DNA from: Oceanobacillus arenosus
Lineage (GTDB): Bacteria > Bacillota > Bacilli > Bacillales > Amphibacillaceae
DNA: 64,000 bases
NCBI RefSeq assembly: GCF_003369575.1
Contig: NZ_PIOC01000003.1
Coordinates: 62,001-126,000, forward strand
Reading direction: 5' to 3'
The notes under the pieces were generated by a model. It had not been told where the DNA came from, ran no database searches, and saw nothing but the letters and a program-made list of their open reading frames with translations. The position numbers and the translations under genes are program-made. Shown here piece after piece: positions 24,719-34,209 of the stretch. Position 1 is the first letter of the stretch; every line of letters begins with the position of its first letter.

Positions 24719-24844
24719 TCATTTATTTCCGCAAAACCATCGTTCACAATCTAGTTTGATATTTTCAACTCCATCTTCTATAGTGTCTAACTTTATCTTT
24801 AGACTTTGGAGATAGTTATCTATCTCTTGTAATAGTTCTTCCAA
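24719..24844 (-). CDS. Putative 41-aa small protein
   Basis: A short frame with a TTG start and the ribosome binding site GAGGTGG at proper spacing. The predicted peptide is amphipathic and helical (EELLQEIDNYLQSLKIKLDT), then ends with two cysteines around a tryptophan (LDCERWFCGNK). I do not recognise it. It stands alone between two plus-strand features. The clean start signal is the main support; the length gives little statistical weight. Confidence 0.4.
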   Translation of the reverse strand: MEELLQEIDNYLQSLKIKLDTIEDGVENIKLDCERWFCGNK

Positions 24845-25077
24845 AATAACCACCTCAGACGAGCATTATAAACTAAAATGAATAATTATGCATCATCCAA
24901 CTGATTTATCGTTATATTTTGTAAAACTATAAATGATTCGGACTTTTACTTTTGCTATATCTTTAGTATGTTATTTAGTATTATTTGATTCAATTTCAAT
25001 AATCTTTGTGCTGTGTATTTGTCCAAATCCATATCCTTGTGATATTGTCTATGCCTATATATTATTTGAAAATAAAC

Positions 25078-25150
25078 GGAGGGACAGGACCATTTCTGCA
25101 ATCCATTTAGTATTTAATTCAATGGTAGACTGTACCTGTCCCTCTGTCCT
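25078..25150. repeat. REP doublet (BIME-like), copy 2
   Basis: GGAGGGACAGG, then CTGCAATCCATTT, TTCAATGGTAGAC, and the inverted partner CCTGTCCCTCTGTCCTT. It matches 15784-15855 in order and sequence; here the two outer arms pair better. Confidence 0.65.
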
Positions 25151-25600
25151 TATTAAAACCCCTTCTATTCATTTGCAGTGCGCTGAAAAAAAAGGACAAT
25201 TGTATTTTCAATCGAATAGAGTAATTCTAATGCACTATTCGAAGTAGTATCATGATAAGCGTCAAAAATGAAATACTGGATTTAGTTGGAGTGAAAGAAG
25301 TAGAGATTCCATCTTCACTACTTAGTTGGAAAAAAACGGATATATCTGCAACATAGATTGATAATTTGTTAATCGTAGGAGCACTTTTTTTATGTTTGAT
25401 CATCGCTGCAGAAAGACAAGTTTGCTCCACCCTTTCCATCTTTTTGACCCATTTCGGACAAGAAATTGATCCATCGCCATAAGAGAGCCACTATCGAATA
25501 TGATAGTGGCTTAAGATGATTATTGATGTAATCCGTTCCGTTCGTTCCTTCATGGATACTTTTCCATCAATGAATATATTTTAAGAATCTACTTAATATA
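25151..25600. other. Gene-poor stretch with a decayed membrane-protein fragment and an IS21 end
   Basis: On the plus strand a frame from 25252 reads about 34 codons, meets TAG, and continues in the same frame into a hydrophobic segment (NLLIVGALFLCLIIAAE) before meeting the IS21-like end near 25436. This looks like the debris of a membrane protein gene, but no family is recognised. The rest up to the ABC operon is non-coding. Confidence 0.35.
25436..25513 (-). mobile_element. Solo end of an IS21-family element (remnant)
   Basis: Read on the minus strand, the AGCCACTATC..GATAGTGGCT hairpin, GGATCA, TTTCTTGTCCG and the end GGGTCAAAAAGATGG match 32203-32281 of the full IS21 copy in the same order. 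No transposase sequence accompanies it. Confidence 0.75.
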
Positions 25601-26920
25601 TTACTGATTTGCATTAATAATAGCTTGAACTTTTTCTTTTGCATTTGATAAAGTCGTTTCCAAATCTTGCTCTCCCAACAAGTACAATTCTACCTCAGCA
25701 TAGTAAGCCTCCTGCGCTTCTGTAATATATGGTTTGGGAACATTTACCTCGGAAGGAAGAGAATTTTCCAGGGTATATAATAGTGACTCTAAATCAACAG
25801 CTTCTGGGTTTATAGTATCTGAGACTAAATCTTCGACTACTTCCGTTAAATTAGCTTTGTTCCAAGATGGGAGATTTTTTCCTTGTACTATCATTCCCTC
25901 AGTTGTCATCCATCTGATAAATTGATATGCTTCCTCTTTATATTCTGAGTTCTTTGCTATACCAAATATATCACTACCTGTATAGTTGTGGTTTATATCA
26001 TCTTTCTTATTCTTTGGCCAAGGTGCCCATGCCATGTTCATTTCTGGTGTGAATGCTCCCCATTCAGTAATCATATAACTACCAGTTGGCACCATGCTTA
26101 CTGATTCTGAGAAAAACTGTTGTCGATAGTCAAGCTTCTGAGAAAGAATTTCCGCCAAAGGCACTGAAGAGCCATCTACTTGTTCCATATCATATCGTAG
26201 TTTTAATCCTTCTTCTATCAGAGGGTCATCCATATTAGATGAACCATCTTTATTAAGAATTGAAATGTTTTCAGATTTACCCATTAATTTTGGAACATCA
26301 TAGATTCCTAGAGATGTATGGAAGTATGATCCATACCTTTTGGAAGCACCTTCTCCTTTTGTTAACTTCTTCGCATAATCTTTATATTCATCCCAAGTCC
26401 AATCCGTTGGAACTGGTAATCCTACCTCATCCAAATGATCTTTGTTAAGTAATACTAAACGCGAACTTCGTTTACCTGGTAACCCATAATAGGATCCATC
26501 TATTTCGTAACTAGGACTACTATACTCCTCCTGTATATTTAGGTTTTCTTTTTCAATGAAAGAATCTAATGGTGCTACTAAACCTGCCTGCACCCGCTGC
26601 ATAAGTTCTCTATCATTTGCAAATATAAAAACATCCAATTGTTCACCAGAAGAAGCTAGCAAATCTAATTTTTTCATATAATCAGCAGGATTCAAATTTT
26701 CAACTAAAGGTATAGATTCTATATTTACCTCTGGATGTTCTGCTTCATATGTTGCAATAACTTCATCCCAGTTTCCAGCTTCTTCAGTGTACCAGTGATG
26801 GAATTTCAAGGTTATCTGATCTCCTGATTCTTCGTTGCTTGCATTTGAAGCATTTGAACATCCCGCTACCAAAAGTAGAAATAAAGTACTTAACAAAAAC
26901 ACCTTCCATTTGCTTTTCAT
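25601..26920 (-). CDS. Sugar ABC transporter substrate-binding lipoprotein (family 1)
   Basis: A 439-residue extracellular binding protein. It has a lipoprotein signal (LLSTLFLLLVAGCSN, lipid-anchored Cys about residue 21) and the family 1 motif TLKFHHWYTEEAGNWDEV. It delivers a sugar or oligosaccharide to the two permeases encoded upstream. No ATPase gene is in the set, so a shared MsmX-type ATPase encoded elsewhere is expected, as is common in Bacillaceae. GGGGGAAAAG precedes the ATG. The ligand cannot be read from sequence; the nearby YesL and YesMN suggest an oligosaccharide. Confidence 0.87.
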   Translation of the reverse strand: MKSKWKVFLLSTLFLLLVAGCSNASNASNEESGDQITLKFHHWYTEEAGNWDEVIATYEAEHPEVNIESIPLVENLNPADYMKKLDLLASSGEQLDVFIFANDRELMQRVQAGLVAPLDSFIEKENLNIQEEYSSPSYEIDGSYYGLPGKRSSRLVLLNKDHLDEVGLPVPTDWTWDEYKDYAKKLTKGEGASKRYGSYFHTSLGIYDVPKLMGKSENISILNKDGSSNMDDPLIEEGLKLRYDMEQVDGSSVPLAEILSQKLDYRQQFFSESVSMVPTGSYMITEWGAFTPEMNMAWAPWPKNKKDDINHNYTGSDIFGIAKNSEYKEEAYQFIRWMTTEGMIVQGKNLPSWNKANLTEVVEDLVSDTINPEAVDLESLLYTLENSLPSEVNVPKPYITEAQEAYYAEVELYLLGEQDLETTLSNAKEKVQAIINANQ

Positions 26921-26961
26921 TTCTTTTCCCCCTAACTTATTTAACTTTTAATTTATACATT

Positions 26962-27801
26962 TTATCCTTTTACTCCACCTAATTGAATACCATCAATAAC
27001 CTGTTTTTGTCCCAACATAAACACAATCAGCAAAGGTATAATTGCCGAAACGGATGCTGCCATCATTAAAGAATAAATAGATCCGTGTACATCAGCAAAC
27101 TGAGCAATACCTAATTGTAGTGTGTAAAGCGATTCAGACCGTAAGAAAATTAGTGGGGTCTGATAATCATTCCATGTCCAAATAAATCGTAGAATTGCAT
27201 AGGTTGCAATTGCAGGTCGGACTAGCGGAAGTGCAATATGAAAAAAAGTTCTAAAATGTCCTGCACCATCAATTTTTGCAGATTCTATTATTTCATTATT
27301 GATTCCTAAAAAAAACTGTCTGAGCATAAATGTTCCAAATACACTAAAGCTATTTAATAGTATTAATCCTAGATGTGAATCAAATAAATCTACCCAACTG
27401 TAAAATAGAAACTGTGGTACAAGTAATGACTGTGAGGGAATCATATAAGTTGCTAGAACGATTAAAAAAATAATATCTCTCCCTTTAAATTTAATCTTGG
27501 CAAAAGCATATGCCGCTAAACTAGAGACGGTTACAGAAGTTAATGTAGTTAATACAGTTACTTTAATTGAATTCCAGTAGTATAATAGAAAGGGTTTTTC
27601 GCCAAACCAAACTTCTGAATAATTGGTTATTGCATTCCAGGTATTTGGAATCCAATCAATTGGAAAAGATAATACATCTTCTTCTAATTTAAAGGATGCG
27701 GAAATCATCCAAATAAAGGGTGATATAAACACGATGCCACAAACCGCCATAATTACGGTTATAATTAATTTCCTAATGTCAATATTTCTTACATGTTCCA
27801 A
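26962..27801 (-). CDS. Sugar ABC transporter permease, MalG/LplC type
   Basis: A 279-residue inner permease with six membrane segments and the EAA loop ESAKIDGAGHFRTFFHIALPLVRPA that contacts the ATPase. The C-terminal IDGIQLGGVKG is typical of MalG-type permeases. It is the second of three genes. The start is TTG with AGGAGGGAAAGG upstream. Confidence 0.9.
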   Translation of the reverse strand: MEHVRNIDIRKLIITVIMAVCGIVFISPFIWMISASFKLEEDVLSFPIDWIPNTWNAITNYSEVWFGEKPFLLYYWNSIKVTVLTTLTSVTVSSLAAYAFAKIKFKGRDIIFLIVLATYMIPSQSLLVPQFLFYSWVDLFDSHLGLILLNSFSVFGTFMLRQFFLGINNEIIESAKIDGAGHFRTFFHIALPLVRPAIATYAILRFIWTWNDYQTPLIFLRSESLYTLQLGIAQFADVHGSIYSLMMAASVSAIIPLLIVFMLGQKQVIDGIQLGGVKG

Positions 27802-27821
27802 TTACCTTTCCCTCCTTTCAA

Positions 27822-28814
27822 TTAATAGTTAACCCATTTTTTCTGCACAGTCCATTGTAAAAATGTAATTAGCAGGACTAAGACTAACAATATTAAAGCT
27901 ATTGCTGAAGAGTAACCTGTTTTCAATTCAACAAACGCTTCTTGATAAAGATAAAATACCGGTACAGATGTTGAATTTGCCGGACCTCCATTTGTCAACA
28001 CAATAATCAAATCGAATACCTTAAAAGTACTAATAAACCCTGTGACTAACAGAAAAAAAGTTGTCGGTGAAACAAGAGGTACTGTGATTTTCCTAAATTT
28101 ATACCATGATGAAGCCCCGTCCATCTCTGCAGCTTCATAGAGTTCTTTTGGTATATTTTGAAGCCCTGCTAAATAAATAATTAATTGAAATCCAATGTTT
28201 GTCCAAATTAAAATTATCATTACGGAAGGAAGTGCATAACTTATATCTGCAATCCAGCCTGGAGGACTTTCTACTCCGAGTGACATTAACAATTGATTAA
28301 CGGGACCAAAGGTTGGGTGAAACAGGACTTGGAATACAATCGCAATCGCTACCACACTTGAAATATATGGCATAAAATAGATAACCTTAAAAAAGTCTTT
28401 AAAATAAACATGGTTATTTATAACGACTGCGAGAATTAAAGATACTAATAGACCAAAAGGAACGACTAAGAGCAAAATAAAGTTGTTTATTAGAGATTTT
28501 ATAAATATTTCATCATTAAATAATGTCCTGAAATTTTCCATCCCAATAAAATTAAAATCCCCGATCCCCGTTATAAAATTCCAATCAGTAAAACTTAAAA
28601 AGATTGTAGCAAGAATTGGAATAATAACTAAAGTGGTAGTCCCAATTAACATAGGCGCTAAAAAAATATAACCAGCTATAGTTTCTCGCCATCCCTCAAA
28701 TTTAGGTCTTTTATTTCTAATTGGACTTTTATTAGATCCTACGATTGTTACCGTTTTCAATTCCTTGATATCACGTGCTTCTATTACTTCACTTGCTTCT
28801 TTTATTTCAATCAC
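27822..28814 (-). CDS. Sugar ABC transporter permease, MalF/LplB type
   Basis: A 330-residue permease with a charged N-terminal extension of about 45 residues, six membrane segments (first GYIFLAPMLIGTTTLVIIP) and the EAA loop YEAAEMDGASSWYKFRKITVPLVSP. It pairs with the downstream MalG-type protein. It is the first gene of the ABC operon and divergent from the YesL gene, leaving a shared ~160-bp control region. The start is GTG overlapping AAAAGGGG; a slightly later start is possible. Confidence 0.88.
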   Translation of the reverse strand: MIEIKEASEVIEARDIKELKTVTIVGSNKSPIRNKRPKFEGWRETIAGYIFLAPMLIGTTTLVIIPILATIFLSFTDWNFITGIGDFNFIGMENFRTLFNDEIFIKSLINNFILLLVVPFGLLVSLILAVVINNHVYFKDFFKVIYFMPYISSVVAIAIVFQVLFHPTFGPVNQLLMSLGVESPPGWIADISYALPSVMIILIWTNIGFQLIIYLAGLQNIPKELYEAAEMDGASSWYKFRKITVPLVSPTTFFLLVTGFISTFKVFDLIIVLTNGGPANSTSVPVFYLYQEAFVELKTGYSSAIALILLVLVLLITFLQWTVQKKWVNY

Positions 28815-28976
28815 CCCTTTTCTTTTCTTTTTACCATTATATTCTTAGTGGTTGCCAGTAACAATGAACTATTTTTACTTAATTGGAAATATTTTTACTT
28901 ATTAATGAAATTTATTGTTTATAGACATTATTTAAGTGTAGAATCAGAGTATCTACAAGCCTAAGGAGTGAGGAAA

Positions 28977-29612
28977 ATGCCAATCAATAGATTCAGTGCA
29001 TTTGTTTATAAAATATCAGATTGGATTATGAAATTAGTTCTAGTTAATATATTATGGATTTTACTCTCTTTATTCGGTCTACTCATTTTTGGTTTTTTTC
29101 CAGCAACGATTGCTATGTTCTCCGTTATTCGGTCACTAAGTAAGAAAGAAGAAATATCCATTTTTAAAAAATTTTTGTATGTTTATAAACAAGAATTTCT
29201 AAATAGTAATCTCATGGGATCTATTATCATATTAGTCACAATCATTTTTTATTTAGATATACGTTTTGTCCAGGAAATAAATAATGAGATTTTCCAGTTA
29301 TTATACTACCCATTAGTTATTTTAAATTTAATTTTTTATTTAATCGTTTTGTACATCTTTCCAACGTATGTACAATACGACTCAAAAATAATTCAACTCT
29401 TTAAAAATGCCTTTCTAATCATGATCATGAACCCACTAATAACTATTGTTATGCTATCAAGTTCCGTTGTCTTATTATTTGCTATAGTTTTCTTTCCTGC
29501 AATCATACTATTTTTTAGTGGAAGTATCTTTGCTTTATTTATTATGTCGGCTGCTACTACTGCTTTTGAGAAAGTAGAACAAAAAAAGGTTGAGTTTCAT
29601 TCAAGAAGTTAA
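28977..29612 (+). CDS. YesL-family (DUF624) membrane protein
   Basis: About 211 residues with five or six hydrophobic segments; the DUF624 hallmark is the N-terminal LVNILWILLSLFGLLIFGFFPATIAMF. YesL-type genes co-occur with oligosaccharide ABC transporters and YesMN two-component systems in Bacillus and Paenibacillus, and their molecular role is unknown. AAGGAG lies eight bases before the ATG at 28977. It is divergent from the ABC operon, and a terminator follows. Confidence 0.83.
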   Translation: MPINRFSAFVYKISDWIMKLVLVNILWILLSLFGLLIFGFFPATIAMFSVIRSLSKKEEISIFKKFLYVYKQEFLNSNLMGSIIILVTIIFYLDIRFVQEINNEIFQLLYYPLVILNLIFYLIVLYIFPTYVQYDSKIIQLFKNAFLIMIMNPLITIVMLSSSVVLLFAIVFFPAIILFFSGSIFALFIMSAATTAFEKVEQKKVEFHSRS

Positions 29613-29614
29613 AT

Positions 29615-29650
29615 AAATTCCACCTACTAATGCAGGTGGAATTTATTTTC
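29615..29650 (+). terminator. Terminator of the YesL gene
   Basis: AAATTCCACCT and AGGTGGAATTT pair over 11 bp, followed by ATTTTC. The next ~190 bp up to the IS21 end hold no gene. Confidence 0.8.
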
Positions 29651-29955
29651 TGCTTACGAAAGATGTCAGCATTACGTTATCGAAAAATAGTCTTATGTCC
29701 ATCTGTAACAGGCTATGAAAAACAGTTTTTCCGAATTAATTTTAAGTAGGCATTTACGCAATGCTGGGATTATGAAAGAACTTGGCTTTTCATGCCTTAC
29801 TATTTTTATGTTTATAGCCATCCAATTGAACCAGTGATGCCATCTTTTTGATCCACCTCTGCCATGAATTTAATCCATTAAAGACAGAACTGATCCACCC
29901 TCCTATATAATGAAGGAGCACATTGGTGCAAATTTATTATATAGGAGGTTTTTTT

Positions 29956-31460
29956 GTGGTTAAGTATCGAGAAATCTTAAGGCTTCATTCACAGGAAGTC
30001 ACACAAAGGGGGATAGCTTCAAGCTGTGGTCATTCGAGGAACACGATTAGAGAACTAATTCGAAGGGCAGAGGAGAAAAATATTCAGTGGCCATTTGAAA
30101 AGGACATGACAGATGTAGACCTACAAATGATTTTATTTCCTGAGAAAAAAATATCTTCCGACCATCATCGGAAACCTGATGGAGAGTATATTCACAAAGA
30201 ATTGGCGAAATCAGGGGTAACACTATCTCTTTTATGGGACGAGTATTCCTTACAGTGTAGGGAAACTGATGAAATTCCATACAGTTATCGGCAGTTCTGT
30301 AGGTTCTACAATGAGTATGCAAGAAAAACAAAAGCAACAATGCATCTTACAAATAACTTAACAGGAGAAGATATTCCTGTTTATATTTTCGTTTCTGCGT
30401 TGCCATGTAGTCAATATGCGTATGTGGAAGGTTTTTTATCCATGGATGTAGAGAGTTGGATTACAGCTCATATTCACGCTTTTGAATTTTATGGGGGAGT
30501 TACAAGAATTATTGTTCCTGATAATTTAAAGACTGGAGTGACAAAATCGTCCCGTACCGATCCTATTATTAACGTTAGCTACCAAGAGATGGCTGAATAT
30601 TACCAGACTACAATTATCCCAGCACGTGTACGTCATCCCAAAGACAAACCAAGTGTAGAAGGAAATGTCGGTCATATATCAACTTGGATTATCGCTTCCC
30701 TTCGTCACGAGAAATTCTTTTCACTATCAGAGCTAAATAAGGCAATTAAAGAAAAGTTAGATGTGGTAAATACAAAATCTTTTCAGAAGAAAAGTGGGAG
30801 TAGACAGGAGACATTTTTAAAAGAAGAAAAATTCGCATTGATGTCCCTGCCTAATTCACCATATGAGATTGCAAGCTGGGCAAAGACAGTTGTCCAGCTT
30901 GACTATCATATAAAAATTGATAATAATTATTACTCTGTTCCCTATGATTATATCAAATGTGTGGTAGACGTTCGAGTAACGAGAAATATAATCGAAGCAT
31001 TTTATAAGAATATACGGATTGCTTCACATAAAAGGTCTACTAGGACGGAAGGAGACTACAATACCCTTCCTGATCACATGCCCAGAGACCATAGAAAGTA
31101 TGCAGAATTTGATAAGGATTATATTTTAGAGTGGGAGCGACCGCCGGTCCATCCACCTTATTAACGATTGAAAGAATCCTAGAATCTTATTCAGTAGAAA
31201 AACAAGGACTAAAGTCCACATATGGATTAATGAAGCTTGCGGATAAATACTCTATCGAGCGCATAGAGAAAGCATGCGAGAGAGTATTCTCTTATACGCC
31301 AAGACCAAAGCTAAAAAGTATACAGACAATATTAAAAACAGGACATGATAAATTACCATTAGAAAACAGAGAAAAAGAATCTAGCACACGAAAAAATGAT
31401 AGCGCATACGGATTCACTCGTGGAGCTGATTATTATGGAGGAAACGATAATGACAACTGA
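29956..31460 (+). pseudogene. istA: istA, IS21-family transposase, frameshifted
   Basis: The first segment starts at GTG 29956 with AGGAGG upstream. It has an HTH (QEVTQRGIASSCGHSRNTIREL) and DDE-core parts such as VEGFLSMDVESW, VPDNLKTGV and RHPKDKPSVEG. The frame ends at 31164 after LEW, while the next frame, from about 31140, continues the family C-terminus (GPSTLLTIERILESY, LADKYSIERIEKACERV, YTPRPKLKSIQTILKTG). Near 31137-31150 a frameshift with probable loss of several codons joins the two, so the transposase is broken. The downstream part overlaps the istB start region. Confidence 0.85.
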
Positions 31461-32194
31461 TAATACGTTAACGAAGTTAAATGAAATGAGAATGTCTGCG
31501 ATGGCAGAAACATTTAGAGAGCAATTGAGAAATCCAGAATATCAAGAACTGCCTTTTGAAGATCGATTTGGATTACTGGTTGATATCGAGTGGTCCAGAA
31601 GACAAAAACAATAAACTTGATCGCCTAATAAAATCAGCTGAATTACGTGATACACAGGCATGTATCGAGAATATCGAATATCATCCGGATCGAAAGTTGG
31701 ATAAAACACAAATCTTACGCTTAGCAACTGGTAATTATATTGAAGAGCATCATAACATTATATTAATGGGTGCTTCTGGAAATGGAAAAACGTATTTAGC
31801 CTGTGCATTTGGCATCGCTGCATGTCGTCAATTTTATAAAGTGAAATATATTCGATTACCAGACTTATTGGACGAATTGGCAATCGCAAGAGGGGAAGGA
31901 ACTTACAGAAAGGTTATGAAAAAGTACAAGAACCTAAACTTACTTATCTTAGATGAGTGGCTATTAATTCCGTTAAAAGAGACAGAAGCAAGAGATCTTC
32001 TTGAAATTGTAGAAACACGCCATCAGGTAGGGTCAACTATCTTCTGTTCTCAATTTGATCCCCGTGGATGGCATGATAAGATTGGCGAAGGTACACTAGC
32101 AGACGCCATTCTGGATCGAATTGTACACGATTCTCATAATATACTTATTGATGGAAAAGTTTCAATGAGAGAACGAAACGGATTGCATCAATAA
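31450..32194 (+). pseudogene. istB: istB, IS21 helper ATPase, frameshifted
   Basis: It starts at ATG 31450 with GGAGG upstream (MTTDNTLTKLNEMRM). The frame runs to WSRRQKQ-stop at 31614; the family continuation KNNKLDRLIKSAELRDTQ is in the next frame, which one base inserted around 31603-31606 explains. The rest keeps Walker A GASGNGKT, Walker B LLILDEW and the usual IstB tail ILIDGKVSMRER. It is an AAA+ target-selection helper for IstA. With both genes broken the element cannot move itself. Confidence 0.85.
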
Positions 32195-32201
32195 TACTCT
32201 T

Positions 32202-32230
32202 GAGCCACTATCAAAATATGATAGTGGCTC
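32202..32230 (+). terminator. Hairpin at the IS21 right end
   Basis: GAGCCACTATCA and TGATAGTGGCTC, a perfect 12-bp stem with a 5-nt loop, followed by AGTTTTGG. It is also conserved in the solo remnant, so it is part of the IS. Confidence 0.7.
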
Positions 32231-32283
32231 AGTTTTGGCATAAGTGGATCATTTTCTTGTCCGGGTTGGGTCAAAAAGATGGC

Positions 32284-32553
32284 AAAGGTGAATCTAACCT
32301 ATGTCCTTCTTCATTTTAAACTATATCAACAAACTTATGAAATTAGATGATTTATATAAATTAGTGCGACCTATCCTTCAAAAGAAGAATGTTTTAGAGT
32401 CTATTCAAGTACACCTGTTTATCTTTAAAGGATTCATCTTGCTCTTAAAAGGTGTCGACAAAGTTTCTACTTCTTTTTTCCTAGCTTTATATTTTGACTT
32501 ATCAGATCCCCATCCTATCATTATAATTCGGTAGGATTTTTTACTATATACGT
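32284..32553. other. Intergenic with a plus-strand terminator-like hairpin
   Basis: ATCCTATC (32512-32519) and GGTAGGAT (32530-32537) pair and run into TTTTT, a plus-strand terminator. No convincing plus-strand gene precedes it; it may have served whatever lay here before the IS21 insertion. Confidence 0.45.
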
Positions 32554-34209
32554 TTATCGTTTTTTCAAAGCATCTGCTTTACTATCCAAATTAGTTTCTC
32601 CATCTAATGCATAAAATTTATATTCGGTCGGGGAAATTCCAAACTGCTTTTTAAACGTCTTAAAAAAATAACTTTTCGAATCGAATCCTAACATCTCAGA
32701 TATTTCTCCCATGGTTACATTAGAACTATCTATTAACTCTTTTGCTCTTTCCATCTTTGATTTAATGACAAAATCAATAAAATTTTCATTTGTATCTTTT
32801 TTATAAAGTCTACTAAAATAACTTGGATGTAAATATAAATAATTAGCTACGTCCTTTAAACTAATCTTTTTGTCCAAATTCATTAAAACATAATTTTGAG
32901 CTTTAACAATTTCAGTTCTCCTAGATACCTTATCTATATCCTCTATCTTCTTGATAATCTTTATTAAAGCTGATTTCAGGGTCTCTTCAATTTGAAAGAT
33001 TGTCTCTGCCTTTGTAATAAAATCTTCCGCTACTGAAATTGAATATTTGGGCTCGAAATTCTGTATGGAGTTGAACTTTAAACTAAGATCCAATAAAAGT
33101 TTCAACATCCATTCTCTTACAGTATTTGGATGAAACTTATGTTCATTTATAAATGTTACCCATTTATGAATCGTATTCTCAATACCATAAGTATTTCTCT
33201 GAACCATTTGTGTTCGAAGTTCTTCAAAAGCATTTGCGTAATATATGAATATATTTTCAGAAGAATAGCTGAGTTTTTCCAGTTTTACGATTGATGCATC
33301 TTCCATATAAAACCTTTGTTCAGCCATGTTTATCATCATTTTTAATTGTTCTCTAATACCTTCAGTAATTTTACACTCATTTCCAACAATACTTGTAATA
33401 CTTATGTTCATCTTATCTTGTAAACTGTGTAGAATTTCTTTAATAGATTTCGCTACTTCCTGAAAGTGATTATGATTATTTACCATGAAATAAGAATCAG
33501 AATAGAAAATAAAAAACATTGATTCCTTATAAAATATGCTAAAGTTTTTTCTAGTTCCTTTAAGCGTATCACTAACAATATTATCGATTCTTAACTTTAA
33601 TATTTCATCTGAACTATAAACATTTCTAATTTCTTCATACCTGTCAATAAAACAAATGACAGGAATACATATACTGAAATTTATATCTAATCCTATTTCA
33701 CTTCCCTCCTGTTTCTTCCATATACTTTCTTCGTCCTGCTTATTTTCTAATACCCAATCTAAAAATCTGCTTTTAAGCGTAAGAAGATTTTTCTTTTTTA
33801 GAATTTCCATTTGATTTTTCATTTCTTTTTCTCTATCCAGTTTCTCTTTTAATTTAATTAGCAAATTTATAATTTTATCAGATTCCATAGATTCTTTTAA
33901 AATATAATCATATGCATCCAGTTTTAGTGCTTGTTGAGCATATGTAAAATCATCATGACAGGATAAAATGACAGAATAAATATTTGGATTAAGTCCTTTA
34001 ATATGTCGGATTAAATTTATCCCATCCATAATAGGCATTCCAATATCAGTAATTACAAGATCTACCATTTCAGATTTAATGTATGTTAAAGCTTGTTCTC
34101 CATCTTGAAATTTTCCGGAAATAGAAAATCCTAATTTTTCCCATGGAACCATTTGTGTTAAATATTCTAATACTAAATAGTCATCGTCTACAAGCATTAT
34201 TTTATACAT
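32554..34209 (-). CDS. yesN: YesN-type response regulator with AraC DNA-binding domain
   Basis: A 551-residue regulator. The receiver domain (1-120) has the acidic pair VDDD and phospho-acceptor Asp in LVITDIGMP. A long central region (120-440) has no assigned fold. The C-terminal AraC double HTH (about 445-535) includes YLYLHPSYFSRLYKKDTNENF and GFDSKSYFFKTFKKQFGISPTEY. It overlaps the kinase gene by eight bases and is co-transcribed with it. Such pairs activate oligosaccharide ABC transporters, here most likely the set at 25601-28814 on the far side of the IS21 copy. Confidence 0.87.
   Translation of the reverse strand: MYKIMLVDDDYLVLEYLTQMVPWEKLGFSISGKFQDGEQALTYIKSEMVDLVITDIGMPIMDGINLIRHIKGLNPNIYSVILSCHDDFTYAQQALKLDAYDYILKESMESDKIINLLIKLKEKLDREKEMKNQMEILKKKNLLTLKSRFLDWVLENKQDEESIWKKQEGSEIGLDINFSICIPVICFIDRYEEIRNVYSSDEILKLRIDNIVSDTLKGTRKNFSIFYKESMFFIFYSDSYFMVNNHNHFQEVAKSIKEILHSLQDKMNISITSIVGNECKITEGIREQLKMMINMAEQRFYMEDASIVKLEKLSYSSENIFIYYANAFEELRTQMVQRNTYGIENTIHKWVTFINEHKFHPNTVREWMLKLLLDLSLKFNSIQNFEPKYSISVAEDFITKAETIFQIEETLKSALIKIIKKIEDIDKVSRRTEIVKAQNYVLMNLDKKISLKDVANYLYLHPSYFSRLYKKDTNENFIDFVIKSKMERAKELIDSSNVTMGEISEMLGFDSKSYFFKTFKKQFGISPTEYKFYALDGETNLDSKADALKKR

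Larger units (their letters stand above)
29839..32283 (+). mobile_element. IS21-family element with two frameshifted genes (inactive)
   Basis: The ends are GCCATCTTTTTGATCCA and the inverted GGGTCAAAAAGATGGC, and the two internal genes are in istA-istB order. Length 2445 bp is usual for IS21. No clear target duplication was found next to these ends. A second right end of the same type stands alone at 25436-25513. Confidence 0.85.

Noticed and set aside
24933-25247. A 104-aa plus-strand frame
   Set aside because: It runs through the REP doublet and has no credible ribosome binding site; the hydrophobic start is chance AT-rich sequence.
25227-25439. A 70-aa minus-strand frame
   Set aside because: It overlaps the IS21 remnant and shows no start signal or family.
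32301-32534. A 77-aa plus-strand frame after the IS21 copy
   Set aside because: It ends within a terminator-like hairpin, has no ribosome binding site, and resembles no family.
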